A DNA stretch of 37,277 nt, taken from assembly GCA_937922155.1 (NCBI GenBank), contig CAKZVL010000119.1:1-37277 (forward strand). Reading direction: 5' to 3'. This document shows, piece after piece, positions 1-7,609 of the stretch (positions are counted from its first letter, which is position 1; each line of letters opens with the position of its first letter). The translations under genes were made by a program, and so were the position numbers. The notes under the pieces were generated by a model. That model was not told the origin of the DNA. It saw only the letters and a program-made list of their open reading frames with translations, and searched no databases. Origin of the DNA: an uncultured Paracoccaceae bacterium (lineage in GTDB: Bacteria; Pseudomonadota; Alphaproteobacteria; Rhodobacterales; Rhodobacteraceae).

Positions 1-48
1 AAAAGATGCCGAAAGTGTCCCACACTCAACCAATCTGGGTACCAAAAG

Positions 49-79
49 AAAGGCCGTCGCACTCCGCGACGGCCTTTTT
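49..79 (+). terminator. Rho-independent terminator of a gene left of the window
   Basis: A perfect 10-bp stem (51-60 with 66-75, loop ACTCC) is followed by a run of T on the + strand. The A-rich stretch before it would give a weaker U tract on the other strand, so it may act in both directions. No gene ending in positions 1-48 is visible, so the terminated gene lies outside the window. Confidence 0.8.
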
Positions 80-160
80 CTATTCCTATGTTCCGCCCGG
101 GTGCCGCTCTTGCCGCGGACGCTGTCCGCGCCAACACGCCCCGCCCGCCGGCCCAAACGC

Positions 161-193
161 CGCCTCCGGCGGGAGTATTTTGGGCAAGGTGAT
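161..193 (-). repeat. 33-bp 3'-end element, copy 1
   Basis: First of four 33-bp copies in the window (others at 7968, 14145 and 21091). Read on the + strand it is a small hairpin CGCC-TCC-GGCG, then AGTATTTT, then TTGGGCAAGGTGAT. It begins 8 nt after the stop codon of the - strand desaturase gene. This copy has G where the others have A in the final AAGATGAT. Function unknown; it may be part of a transcript 3' end. Confidence 0.8.
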
Positions 194-201
194 TGGTGGG
201 G

Positions 202-1233
202 TTAGCCTGTGGTGCGGGCTTGTGCGAAAGAAATCAAGCGCTTGGACTTTTCATCCCAAAGGTGAAGGCGCGCGTTGATCAGGCTTTCGCGGATTGTCAT
301 ACGGTTGCCGTCAAATAGCGTCTGGTGATCGCTGATCACTTCTGGAAGGCGATAAAACGGGATCCGGCTGTAAAGGTGGTGGACGTGGTGGATGCCGATA
401 TTGCCGCTGAGCCATTGCAGCGGCGATGGCAGGACATAGTGAGAGCTGCCGTGGAGGGCGGCGTCGTGCAGGTCCCAATCTTCGTTTTCTTCCCAATGGG
501 TCGTTTCAAATTGGTGTTGGACGTAAAACAACCAAACACCCGCTGTCGCGGCCAAAAGGGTTGAGGGCAGAAAAATCAAAAAGATGGGCATCAGCCCGCC
601 GAAATAGCCGATGATCCCAAGGAGCACGAAAATCGCGGCGTTCGTGCTCATCGCGCTGACCCAGTATTTTGCTTTGGCCATCAGGCCGAGTGGCAGGCGG
701 TTTTGCAAAAAGAACAGATAGCCAGGCCCAAGGCCGAACATTACAATTGGGTGGCGATACATGCGGTATAGCAGTCGATGAATTGGTGTGAGGGCCCGGT
801 ATTCTGCTAGCGTCAGGGTGTGAACATCCCCCATACCCCGGCGCCCCAGATTGCCAGAGCCGCCGTGGTGGACAGAATGGGACTGGCGCCAGACGTCGTA
901 AGGTGTGAGCGTGACAACCCCGATCGCGCGCCCGACCCAATCGCTTAAGGTTCTGTTTTTGAAGAAAGAACTGTGCCCGCAGTCGTGTTGGATGATGAAG
1001 AGCCGGAGCAAGAAGGCTGAGTTCACAATCGAAATCGCCAATGCCAGCCATCCGCTGATGGAGAGCGCGAACCAAGCGGCGGTCCAAAGCAGAACGAAAG
1101 GTCCGAGTGTCACAGCAAGTTCAAACGCACTGCGCCCCGCGCTGGGTTCGCGGTAATTGGCGAGGATTTTGACCCAGTCCCGTGCGCTGCGTGTTTCAGG
1201 GGATTGTGAAATGGGTTTGGGTTCTTGGATCAT
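202..1233 (-). CDS. Membrane fatty acid desaturase
   Basis: A 343-residue integral membrane desaturase that would introduce a double bond into an acyl chain with a di-iron centre. The three histidine boxes are visible: HDCGH at 83-87, HSVHH at 119-123 and HHVHH at 282-286, in the order and spacing of the membrane desaturase family. Hydrophobic stretches lie around residues 40-80 and 195-235. The ATG at 1233 is preferred over a TTG 54 nt upstream because family similarity starts after it; neither has a strong Shine-Dalgarno. It lies 125 nt downstream of an acyltransferase gene on the same strand, so both may serve membrane lipid remodelling. Regiospecificity cannot be told from the sequence. 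Confidence 0.9.
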   Translation of the reverse strand: MIQEPKPISQSPETRSARDWVKILANYREPSAGRSAFELAVTLGPFVLLWTAAWFALSISGWLALAISIVNSAFLLRLFIIQHDCGHSSFFKNRTLSDWVGRAIGVVTLTPYDVWRQSHSVHHGGSGNLGRRGMGDVHTLTLAEYRALTPIHRLLYRMYRHPIVMFGLGPGYLFFLQNRLPLGLMAKAKYWVSAMSTNAAIFVLLGIIGYFGGLMPIFLIFLPSTLLAATAGVWLFYVQHQFETTHWEENEDWDLHDAALHGSSHYVLPSPLQWLSGNIGIHHVHHLYSRIPFYRLPEVISDHQTLFDGNRMTIRESLINARLHLWDEKSKRLISFAQARTTG

Positions 1234-1358
1234 GGGCCTGCTGTTTTTAGATATTTTGCACTGGTGGTAAACGAAAATGCCCCACAAACAACATGTAATG
1301 CTGTTTGGAGGGAAGTTGTTTCAATGCGGTAAAGTCATGCCTGCCTTTCGGTCGGTCC

Positions 1359-2042
1359 TTAAGACGTGCCGGTTAAACGATCTGCTTTTGATGACGTTTG
1401 CGTCAGGCACCGCTCTAGATCGTTGCGTGCGGCTTTGATCTGATTTGTGCTTGGGCGACGGGTGAGATCGTTTTCCCAGCGGGTAAACACGACTGTTCCG
1501 TGTCCAAACGGATAAGGGATCCTGAGACTGTCCCAGGTTTTCAATTGCCGTCCCCGCGATGTTGCGAAGGCGTAAGTCCAAACGGGGCGCTGCATAACTC
1601 GGGCCCACTCCAGTGGAGCATCTTTCACTTGTAAAGGTGGGCCGAGCGGTCCGTCGGCTGTCATGCCGATGCTTATCCCGGCACGAACACGTTTTAGGAT
1701 GGCGCGGGAGGCGGTCACGTTGGAGGCAGAATCGCGCATTTCCATTGGTTTGAGGCCAAACTGACGCTGCATTGCGCCCGATACTCTGCCGATTGCGGAT
1801 CGCGCATAAAGGCTGGTCAGTTGTCCTGCGGCGATAGGCCAATGCACCGGCCCCATCAAGGATCGCTCATGCCACATCACCAAGAGCACGGGGCCTGTTG
1901 CCAGATCGGACTTGAGCGGCTCTAGGCCTACGATGTCCCACCGGGTGGTGCGGTTGCAAAATGCCAAGTAGGAGCCCACCACGCGGGCCACGATACTGGC
2001 CAAAAGGGGCGCGTGTTCGAGTCTTTTGCGCAATGATGGCAT
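1359..2042 (-). CDS. Lysophospholipid acyltransferase-like protein (DUF374 family)
   Basis: A 227-residue protein resembling the DUF374 branch of the LPLAT acyltransferases. The motif MWHER (56-60) sits where these proteins have the HX4D-like acyltransferase box, and TADGPLGPP (128-136) is the second family hallmark. The N-terminus has a short hydrophobic stretch (about 11-29) that may be a membrane anchor. Start chosen at the ATG at 2042, just before the basic MPSLRKR; a longer reading upstream overlaps the tRNA promoter region and lacks family similarity. It is the first of two - strand lipid genes and is divergent from tRNA-Trp. The substrate is unknown; a lipid A-type or phospholipid acyl transfer is possible. 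Confidence 0.8.
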   Translation of the reverse strand: MPSLRKRLEHAPLLASIVARVVGSYLAFCNRTTRWDIVGLEPLKSDLATGPVLLVMWHERSLMGPVHWPIAAGQLTSLYARSAIGRVSGAMQRQFGLKPMEMRDSASNVTASRAILKRVRAGISIGMTADGPLGPPLQVKDAPLEWARVMQRPVWTYAFATSRGRQLKTWDSLRIPYPFGHGTVVFTRWENDLTRRPSTNQIKAARNDLERCLTQTSSKADRLTGTS

Positions 2043-2145
2043 GTTGCGTCCCGTGATTGTCGGGCACTGATGCGATATTTCTGAGTGTGGAGGCAAGCCA
2101 GCACTTGATCCTAGGTGTTGCACGGGCTAACCAGCGATTGGCCTT

Positions 2146-2221
2146 AGGGGTATAGCTCAGTTGGTAGAGCGACGGTCTCCAAAACCGTAGGTCTGGAGTT
2201 CGAGTCTCCATGCCCCTGCCA
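2146..2221 (+). tRNA. trpT: tRNA-Trp (CCA anticodon)
   Basis: A 76-nt cloverleaf. The acceptor stem AGGGGTA pairs with TGCCCCT (one G-T), the D arm is GCTC/GAGC, the anticodon stem ACGGT/ACCGT encloses the loop CTCCAAA with anticodon CCA, and the T arm TGGAG/CTCCA encloses TTCGAGT. The discriminator is G and the 3' CCA is encoded. In many alphaproteobacteria this tRNA directly precedes secE-nusG; here three genes (3.2 kb) separate them. Confidence 0.97.
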
Positions 2222-2310
2222 TTTTCCACAACATTAACCAAATTGGCCAACCTCGGCGACGCGTGGTAAAGTAACTTTTTAGTGATGATTCTTTGAGGGG
2301 GTTAACCAAA

Positions 2311-3693
2311 ATGCGAAAGTACTTACTTTCAACCGCGGCGATGGTCGTTGTGGGAACAACGTCGGCATCTGCGCTGACGATTACGGGCGATGAAAGCGCT
2401 GCCAACCTTGCCGATACGCTTTTCTTGAACGTACCTGGTCTGACTGTTCAGAACGCGACCTTGTCGACCAATGGCCTTCAGTCGGGGACGTTCACAAACG
2501 ATACTGGCACATATGGTCTGCCAATTAATGGTATCGTTTTTTCAACGGGCAACGTCAGCAACTATGGCGATGGGCTGAACACCATTTCTCCTGACAGTGA
2601 ATTTGACGTTGAAGCCGCGGACGCGGGGGATTTTGATTTTGAAGATGGCAGTGGGGCGCAAGCGACAGCAGCTCAGCAAGAACTGCTCGGGCCGATTACA
2701 GGCCAAGAGTTACATTTTGACGTTGTTCAGCTCTCCATCGACTTTGATGTCGCTGATGATGTGACGTCTGTGAGCTTTTTCGGCGCATTTGGCTCCGAAG
2801 AATTTCCTACCTTCGTCGGTTCGGAATTTACGGATGGTTTTGGTCTGTTCATCAGCAATTCGGTTGTTACCAATCAAAATGTGGCTGGCGTTCAGCCATC
2901 GTTCGGTGGCCCAAACCTGCCTGTCAACATCGATCACCCAGACTTTGCGGCGATTGAGGGGACCGAATTGAACGGTCTACTTGCACCAAATGGGAACCCT
3001 GTTTTGCAATTTGATGTGCCGTTCCAAGCGGGTGAAACGAACACGTTTGACATCATTTTGGCGGATGCCAGCGATAATTTCTTTGACACGACTGTATATC
3101 TCAGCAGCTTTGTCGCGGAGACGGATGGGCCATCCAATCCGGGTACAGAAGTTGCAGGTGCGGGTGAGAACGAATTTAACCCGCTGTTGCCGTCCAATCC
3201 ACCCGATCCCGAAACGGGCGCGTTTGTCATTGAGCTGGACGTTGTCGAAGTCGGTGAGTTGATTTGGATCGATCCACCTGTTGCCGTTGGCTATGAATAC
3301 ACCAGCTCCTCTTCTCCATTTGAGAGCGTTGTTGCGCCGTCATTGGCGACGGTTGCTGATCTTGACGGGTATTTCATCACCGTCGGGACGCAGACAGAAG
3401 CGTTGGCTGCTGGGGCAATGTTGGACTTTGAAGCGATTTTTGGTTTTGCGCCTCAGTCGTTCACATTGTCTGGCATCAATACCAGCCTGTCGCTTGATCC
3501 AAGCGATCCGCTGGCGTTTCCAATTGCTGTTTCCTTTACGCAGGCCTTTACCCTTGGGACTGTGACGATCACGCCAGAAACCGTCGATATTGGCGGTCCG
3601 GCGCCTGTGCCACTGCCTGCGTCTAGCTTGCTTCTTGGGGCGGGTCTGATGGGACTGGTTGGCCTGCGTCGTCGTAAGTCGCGCGCGGTCTAG
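2311..3693 (+). CDS. Exported choice-of-anchor L domain protein with VPLPA-type C-terminal sorting signal
   Basis: A 460-residue secreted, acidic protein. Residues 1-21 form a Sec signal peptide (MRKY, hydrophobic core, cleavage after ASA). The segment around 152-182 with GAFGSEEFPTFVG is the signature of choice-of-anchor L domains. The C-terminus is a tripartite sorting signal: VPLPAS at 433-438, a hydrophobic helix at 439-451 and RRRK at 453-456, as in PEP-CTERM/VPLPA-CTERM proteins processed by exosortases. ATG at 2311 is chosen because GAGGGG lies about 10 nt upstream and the signal peptide starts there. No exosortase gene is in the window. The ligand or surface role is unknown; biofilm or envelope attachment is a family-level guess. 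Confidence 0.85.
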   Translation: MRKYLLSTAAMVVVGTTSASALTITGDESAANLADTLFLNVPGLTVQNATLSTNGLQSGTFTNDTGTYGLPINGIVFSTGNVSNYGDGLNTISPDSEFDVEAADAGDFDFEDGSGAQATAAQQELLGPITGQELHFDVVQLSIDFDVADDVTSVSFFGAFGSEEFPTFVGSEFTDGFGLFISNSVVTNQNVAGVQPSFGGPNLPVNIDHPDFAAIEGTELNGLLAPNGNPVLQFDVPFQAGETNTFDIILADASDNFFDTTVYLSSFVAETDGPSNPGTEVAGAGENEFNPLLPSNPPDPETGAFVIELDVVEVGELIWIDPPVAVGYEYTSSSSPFESVVAPSLATVADLDGYFITVGTQTEALAAGAMLDFEAIFGFAPQSFTLSGINTSLSLDPSDPLAFPIAVSFTQAFTLGTVTITPETVDIGGPAPVPLPASSLLLGAGLMGLVGLRRRKSRAV

Positions 3694-3720
3694 TCTGCCG
3701 TTTGACATCGTAGTAGAAAT

Positions 3721-3763
3721 TGTTTGCGCATTGCCGGGTTCGGGGGTGCGCAAACATCGTTTT
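3721..3763 (+). terminator. Perfect 10-bp inverted repeat, likely terminator
   Basis: TGTTTGCGCA (3721-3730) is repeated inverted as TGCGCAAACA (3747-3756) with a 16-nt spacer, followed by TCGTTTT. It lies 27 nt after the stop of the anchor L gene and just before the ribosome binding site of the next gene. Termination is the simplest reading; an operator for the downstream gene is the alternative. Confidence 0.5.
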
Positions 3764-3773
3764 AGGGGGAAGC

Positions 3774-4376
3774 ATGTTCAAATATCTTTGCGCACTTTCA
3801 ATCAGTTTGGGGTCTACGGCAGCGGCTGCCGATAAATCGGGTGAATTTGCGATCAAAGGTGCTGGGTTGCAGGGGTGTTCCACCTTTGTGCAAGCTTTTG
3901 ACAACCGATCTGAGGACTTGCCGCTCTATTATGGCTGGGCGGATGGTTTTGTGACGGGGATGAACCAGTTTCGAGCAAACACGTTTGATGCAGCCCCGTG
4001 GCAAACCACAGAAACTCTTGTCGGGCTTGTGCGCGAGCTGTGTGCCGCCCAAACCAGCGATCAGCGTGTTGTCGATGTGTTTAGCGCCTTGCTGCGCGAT
4101 TTTCGCCCACTTGCGTTGACCGAAAAGTCGAGCGTTCAAGCTGTGCGCGTCGAAGACCGTACCGTTGTGATTTACGAAGCCGTTGTCTTGAGGGTCGAGG
4201 CTGTTTTGGCGCAAGAAGGGTTCGAACCCGGTGAAATTGATGGCCAATTTGACGAGGCGAGCGCCCAAGCGGTCCGCGCGTTTCAGGCAGAACAATCCAT
4301 TACGGTGAGCGGTGTTCCCGATCAGAAAACCCTGTTTGCGCTTTTCGTGCGTAACGCCTCGCAGGGCGGGAACTAA
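3774..4376 (+). CDS. Exported protein with C-terminal peptidoglycan-binding domain
   Basis: A 200-residue protein with a signal peptide (1-19, ending AAAA). The C-terminal part (about 138-192) matches the PG_binding_1 three-helix pattern, with EGFEPGEIDGQFDEASAQAV followed by AFQ and a late GVPDQKT turn, so it probably attaches to the cell wall in the periplasm. The region 28-115 contains two cysteines (C35, C90) that could form a disulfide and is of no family I can name; small periplasmic HdeA/Rap1a-like proteins are a loose comparison. ATG at 3774 is preceded by AGGGGGA at 3764-3770, a strong ribosome binding site. Confidence 0.75.
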   Translation: MFKYLCALSISLGSTAAAADKSGEFAIKGAGLQGCSTFVQAFDNRSEDLPLYYGWADGFVTGMNQFRANTFDAAPWQTTETLVGLVRELCAAQTSDQRVVDVFSALLRDFRPLALTEKSSVQAVRVEDRTVVIYEAVVLRVEAVLAQEGFEPGEIDGQFDEASAQAVRAFQAEQSITVSGVPDQKTLFALFVRNASQGGN

Positions 4377-4513
4377 CTGCGCGGCTTTGTATTGGAGCGG
4401 TTGAAAGGCTTTACAGGCGTTTGTGCCTGACTTAAGTCGCTTGTCGAACCCACGAATGACCGGACAATGACGATCAGCAGGGAATTAACACTGGCGATTT
4501 GGGCCGTCTTCGC

Positions 4514-5395
4514 ATGACGGAGACCCGCATCGTATTGCACATTGGGGCGCATAAAACCGCGACGACCCATTTGCAAAGGTCCATTCTAGCTGCGCGCGCG
4601 CCTTTGGCCGAGCTGGGGGTTCAAGTTTATGGCCCGCCGCAATTGCGTGGTGACCATCCAACATTGCTGCGCCTTTTTGACCTACCCGGATCAAACGACG
4701 GGCTAGGCGATCCAGAAGCTGTGTTTGCGGATATGTTGAGGGGCGGACGCAGGCTTGTTCTGAGTGAAGAGAACGTTATCGGCTCTCTTTTGAATAGGTA
4801 TGGCAAGATGCCAGAACCGATTTATCCTGACGCATCGTTGCGGATTGCTGATCTTGCCTCAAAGGTGGCGCCGCAAGGGATAGATGTCTGTCTGGGCATC
4901 CGGCAGCCGACGCATTTTCTCAGCTCTGCATATGGTCAACATTTGATGAGCGGGGGCACCTTGCCGCTGAAAGACTTCTTATGGAAAAACCCGCCAAGGA
5001 TTGTGGATTGGGCGCATTTGGTAACGCGGGTTCGCGAAACGGTGGGTGTGCGCAGTCTGACAGTTTGGAAGTTTGAGGATTACCCGGCGGTTTTTGATCA
5101 GATCACCGAAACGATGCTTGGAATAGACGGCGCAGCCCTTGTGCGCCCCTTGGATCGCATTGTGCATCAAGGCATATCGCAGGAAGCGGCCGCGCAGATC
5201 GAAAAGCTGCATGCAGAGGGTAAGAGGAGCGATTTTCGCAACTCTACCCGTGCGGCTTATCCCGTTGGCCCTGAAAGCCCCAGTTTTACGGCCTTTGGTG
5301 CCATTGAACATGCCGCGTCGCGGGTGGGTTACAAGTTGCAGCTGCGCAAGATTGCGGCGATGGACGGCGTGCATCTGATCCAGCCACGGGCTTGA
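4514..5395 (+). CDS. Sulfotransferase-like protein
   Basis: A 293-residue cytoplasmic protein. LHIGAHKTATTHLQ at 8-21 is the PAPS 5'-phosphosulfate-binding loop typical of sulfotransferases. IRQPTHFLSSAYGQ (129-142) resembles the 3'-phosphate-binding element, with R130 and S138 in the expected relation. It would transfer sulfate from PAPS to an unknown acceptor, possibly a polysaccharide. The ATG at 4514 starts directly before the beta strand leading into the loop; an upstream TTG at 4499 is possible but less likely, and the ribosome binding site is weak for both. It ends 53 nt before secE. Bacterial proteins of this type are diverse, so the substrate cannot be assigned. Confidence 0.75.
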   Translation: MTETRIVLHIGAHKTATTHLQRSILAARAPLAELGVQVYGPPQLRGDHPTLLRLFDLPGSNDGLGDPEAVFADMLRGGRRLVLSEENVIGSLLNRYGKMPEPIYPDASLRIADLASKVAPQGIDVCLGIRQPTHFLSSAYGQHLMSGGTLPLKDFLWKNPPRIVDWAHLVTRVRETVGVRSLTVWKFEDYPAVFDQITETMLGIDGAALVRPLDRIVHQGISQEAAAQIEKLHAEGKRSDFRNSTRAAYPVGPESPSFTAFGAIEHAASRVGYKLQLRKIAAMDGVHLIQPRA

Positions 5396-5448
5396 AAACC
5401 GGGGGGGGAGGGCGTATGTCGCCTATAACCGTTAAACAGGACACTCCG

Positions 5449-5643
5449 ATGGCCATGAACCCCGTCAAATTCATCAACGAAACCCGCGCTGAAATCGCAA
5501 AGGTCATTTGGCCGACGCGACGCGAAGTGGTCACGACGACCATCATGGTGTTTATCATGGCGGTTGTGACTGCGATCTTTTTCACCTTGGTGGATATGAT
5601 CATTCGCGGCGGTTTGAACGGTGTGCTGTCGTATTTCGGATGA
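5449..5643 (+). CDS. secE: Preprotein translocase subunit SecE
   Basis: A 64-residue single-span SecE of the short alphaproteobacterial type. It has an amphipathic segment containing RAEIAKVIWPTRREV (about 11-25), the conserved SecE signature, followed by one transmembrane helix. It clamps SecY in the SecYEG channel. The start at 5449 (MAMNPVKF) is supported by AGGAC about 8 nt upstream and by family length; a longer reading from 5392 would overlap the previous gene and add an unrelated N-terminus. It lies 180 nt upstream of nusG, the universal partner. Confidence 0.95.
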   Translation: MAMNPVKFINETRAEIAKVIWPTRREVVTTTIMVFIMAVVTAIFFTLVDMIIRGGLNGVLSYFG

Positions 5644-5710
5644 TCTGATTTTGGGTTGGCCCCTTGTCATTGGGCAGGCGGGATCGTATCACCGGCGAAC
5701 TCAGGAATTA

Positions 5711-5744
5711 GGCGTGCGGCGAATCAAGTTGCGCGCCGATTTTT
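5711..5744 (+). promoter_or_regulatory. Hairpin plus T run between secE and nusG
   Basis: GGCGTGC (5711-5717) pairs with GCGCGCC (5731-5737) with one G-T pair, followed by GATTTTT. It looks like a weak intrinsic terminator or attenuator inside the 180-nt secE-nusG spacer. No other structure in the spacer is convincing. Confidence 0.35.
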
Positions 5745-5823
5745 ATTAACCTGATGGACGTTCTGGCGTCCTATCGAACGAAACTGGCGGGGAGCCCCGC
5801 ACAACGGTGAGGTATCGAAGACC

Positions 5824-6357
5824 ATGGCGAAACGTTGGTATTCCGTTAGCGTCCTGTCCAACTTCGAAAAGAAGATCGCTGAGACGATCCGCCAAAAGGC
5901 GGACGAACAAGGTCTTGGCGACGCCATCGACGAAGTGCTGGTGCCCACCGAAGAAGTGATTGAAGTGCGCCGCAACAAGAAAGTGACAGCCGAACGTCGC
6001 TTTATGCCCGGATACGTTCTGGTTCACATGGAAATGTCGGACGAAGGATATCACCTGATCAATTCCATCAACCGCGTCACAGGGTTCCTTGGCCCGCAGG
6101 GGCGCCCGATGCCGATGCGCGATGCCGAAGTGCAAGCCATCCTAGGTCGCGTTGAAGAAGGCCAAGAAGCGCCGCGCACATTGATCCACTTTGAAATCGG
6201 CGAGAAGGTCAAGGTTGGCGATGGCCCGTTCGAAGATTTCGACGGTATGGTCGAAGAGGTCGACGAAGAGCATCAGCGCCTTAAGGTGACGGTGTCCATC
6301 TTTGGACGTGCGACCCCGGTCGAGCTGGAATTTACACAGGTCGTCAAACAAAGCTAA
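5824..6357 (+). CDS. nusG: Transcription elongation/antitermination factor NusG
   Basis: A 177-residue NusG. The N-terminal NGN domain (KRWYSVSVLSNFEKKIAETI, 3-22) binds the RNA polymerase clamp. The GYVLVHM strand and the RVTGFLG segment follow, then a C-terminal KOW domain (about 124-175, GEKVKVGDGPFEDFDGMVEE) that contacts Rho or ribosomal protein S10. Length and domain order are normal. ATG at 5824 is the only sensible start. Downstream, where rplK would usually follow, 5 kb of unrelated genes intervene. Confidence 0.97.
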   Translation: MAKRWYSVSVLSNFEKKIAETIRQKADEQGLGDAIDEVLVPTEEVIEVRRNKKVTAERRFMPGYVLVHMEMSDEGYHLINSINRVTGFLGPQGRPMPMRDAEVQAILGRVEEGQEAPRTLIHFEIGEKVKVGDGPFEDFDGMVEEVDEEHQRLKVTVSIFGRATPVELEFTQVVKQS

Positions 6358-6532
6358 ATTCCTCTGCCCGGATTCTGTCGATCTGGCCTGATTGGCCCCT
6401 GATTGTGAGAATTACGGCTTATCGCCCAAGTTGTGTCCGCAATGTGACTTGGAGTGATCGCGTTTGCTGCTATCCTTAGTGCATGAATACTGCCGGGGCG
6501 CGATGCCCGCGGCCCAGAGTAAGGATTTTATA

Positions 6533-7054
6533 ATGACAGAAATAAGCCGTCGAAAGTTATTTGCGGGCACGACTGCGATTGCCGGTCTAGCTGCGTTTGG
6601 GTCAACCGCGAAAGCACAAGTCGTGGCGAGCGATGATCCCTTTGAATATGAAGTTCAACGCACCGAAGAAGAATGGCGTGCCCTATTGGGCGATGCCTAT
6701 CCGATTTTGCGCGAAGGCAAAACGGAACCGCAGCGATCAAGCCGCCTTTGGGCCAACGCGCAAGAGGGGACCTATTCCTGCCTTGGCTGCGATCTTTTGC
6801 AGTATCGTTCCTTTGCCAAGATCAACCTTGCGAAGGGCTGGGCCTTTTTCGTGGGCTCAGAGCCTAATTCGCAGATGATGTCGCAAGACTATAACTTTGC
6901 TGGGATGCCGGGCGAAGCTGGAACGTCAAATTTTGCGATCGAGACGCATTGCCGCCGGTGCGGTTCTCATATGGGGCATATTCTATTGGTGGAAGGCATG
7001 ACGTTGCATTGCATCAATGGGTCTGCGCTGTCGTTCACGCCGGCTGCGGCCTAG
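6533..7054 (+). CDS. Tat-exported MsrB-like methionine-R-sulfoxide reductase
   Basis: A 173-residue protein. The N-terminus SRRKLF followed by a hydrophobic stretch ending STAKA (5-28) is a twin-arginine signal, so the mature protein acts in the periplasm. The mature part is an MsrB fold: zinc cysteines C83/C86 and C140/C143, histidines H146 and H149 in the SHMGH motif, W103 and the catalytic C160 in LHCING are all present. It is divergent: the usual GWPSF is GWAFF and the GTGW lead-in is altered, so substrate choice may differ from standard MsrB. ATG at 6533 has TAAGGA upstream. It ends at a strong bidirectional terminator. Confidence 0.8.
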   Translation: MTEISRRKLFAGTTAIAGLAAFGSTAKAQVVASDDPFEYEVQRTEEEWRALLGDAYPILREGKTEPQRSSRLWANAQEGTYSCLGCDLLQYRSFAKINLAKGWAFFVGSEPNSQMMSQDYNFAGMPGEAGTSNFAIETHCRRCGSHMGHILLVEGMTLHCINGSALSFTPAAA

Positions 7055-7115
7055 CGCGCGGAGTGATCCTATGCCGTGGTGCCAATGATCCGGGGAATTT
7101 GGTCGAATAAGAAAT

Positions 7116-7147
7116 GGGCCCCCAGATTAGCTGGGGGCCCTCTTCTC
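7116..7147. terminator. Bidirectional Rho-independent terminator
   Basis: A perfect 10-bp stem GGGCCCCCAG / CTGGGGGCCC (7116-7125 and 7131-7140, loop ATTAG) is flanked by pyrimidine-rich TCTTCTCTT on the + side and by AAGAAAT on the other, which gives a U-rich tail to - strand transcripts. It sits between the convergent MsrB-like gene and the small secreted protein gene. Confidence 0.9.
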
Positions 7148-7173
7148 TTAAAGTTAGTGCTGAGGACGATCGA

Positions 7174-7518
7174 TTATTCGATGTCGATCTCAACGCTATC
7201 AACTGCTTTGCTTGGGTCGGTGAAGTCATCACCAGCAAACAACAAAGCGATTGCGTCACGGTTTACACCACGTCCAACTTGGATGCGTGTTTGAAGGTTT
7301 GCACCTTCCTGAATGGAAGCGACGCCCAACAGACGACCAATTTCGCCATTGTGGTTGTCATAGATTGCGACGTAACCATCGGCGGATGCGCTGAATGGGT
7401 CGATTGTGATAACGTTCGTGCCGCGATCCTGTGAGCCCATGTATGCGAACATGTCCTGAGCTTGTGCAGCACCAGCCAGGGAAAGCCCGACGATTGTCGC
7501 TGTAATTAGGTTTTTCAT
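7174..7518 (-). CDS. Small secreted protein, unrecognised (DUF7282-like pattern)
   Basis: A 114-residue protein with a clear signal peptide (1-20, MKNLITATIV to AQA). The mature part of about 94 residues is predicted mostly beta: VITIDPFSASADGYVAIYDN, then GEIGRLLGVASIQEG and repeated strands. The order (a gain-of-value strand, a GYVAIYD turn, a GRLLGV turn, an NLQTRIQV strand) recalls the DUF7282 beta-sandwich domain, but this is a pattern impression only. No cysteines are seen, so it is not a lipoprotein. ATG at 7518 has AAGGAC upstream and follows a good promoter. A monocistronic periplasmic protein of unknown function. Confidence 0.8.
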   Translation of the reverse strand: MKNLITATIVGLSLAGAAQAQDMFAYMGSQDRGTNVITIDPFSASADGYVAIYDNHNGEIGRLLGVASIQEGANLQTRIQVGRGVNRDAIALLFAGDDFTDPSKAVDSVEIDIE

Positions 7519-7570
7519 TTGGGTAGTGTCCTTTCTTGGGGGTTGTACGTAACGACTACTGCCGCTCGCT

Positions 7571-7609
7571 AACATAAGGACGGTAAGCTTTGCGTCAAAT
7601 CAACGCAAA
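7571..7609 (-). promoter_or_regulatory. Promoter with overlapping palindromic operator
   Basis: On the - strand, TTGACG (7593-7598) and TATGTT (7571-7576) are separated by 16 nt, giving a good sigma-70 promoter about 50 nt before the start of the secreted protein gene. The perfect inverted repeat TTTGCGT-N7-ACGCAAA (7589-7609) covers the -35 box, the position expected of a repressor operator. Confidence 0.5.

Noticed and set aside
6-278. 90-codon open frame at the left edge
   Set aside because: It runs straight through a strong terminator hairpin and the 33-bp repeat and ends inside the desaturase gene; no family features.
1867-2250. 127-codon open frame on the - strand
   Set aside because: It is antisense to tRNA-Trp; the product fragment METRTPDLRFWR is a familiar artefact of reading tRNA genes backwards.
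5392-5448. N-terminal extension of SecE
   Set aside because: It overlaps the stop of the preceding gene and would add a glycine-rich tail absent from short alphaproteobacterial SecE; the start at 5449 has a ribosome binding site.
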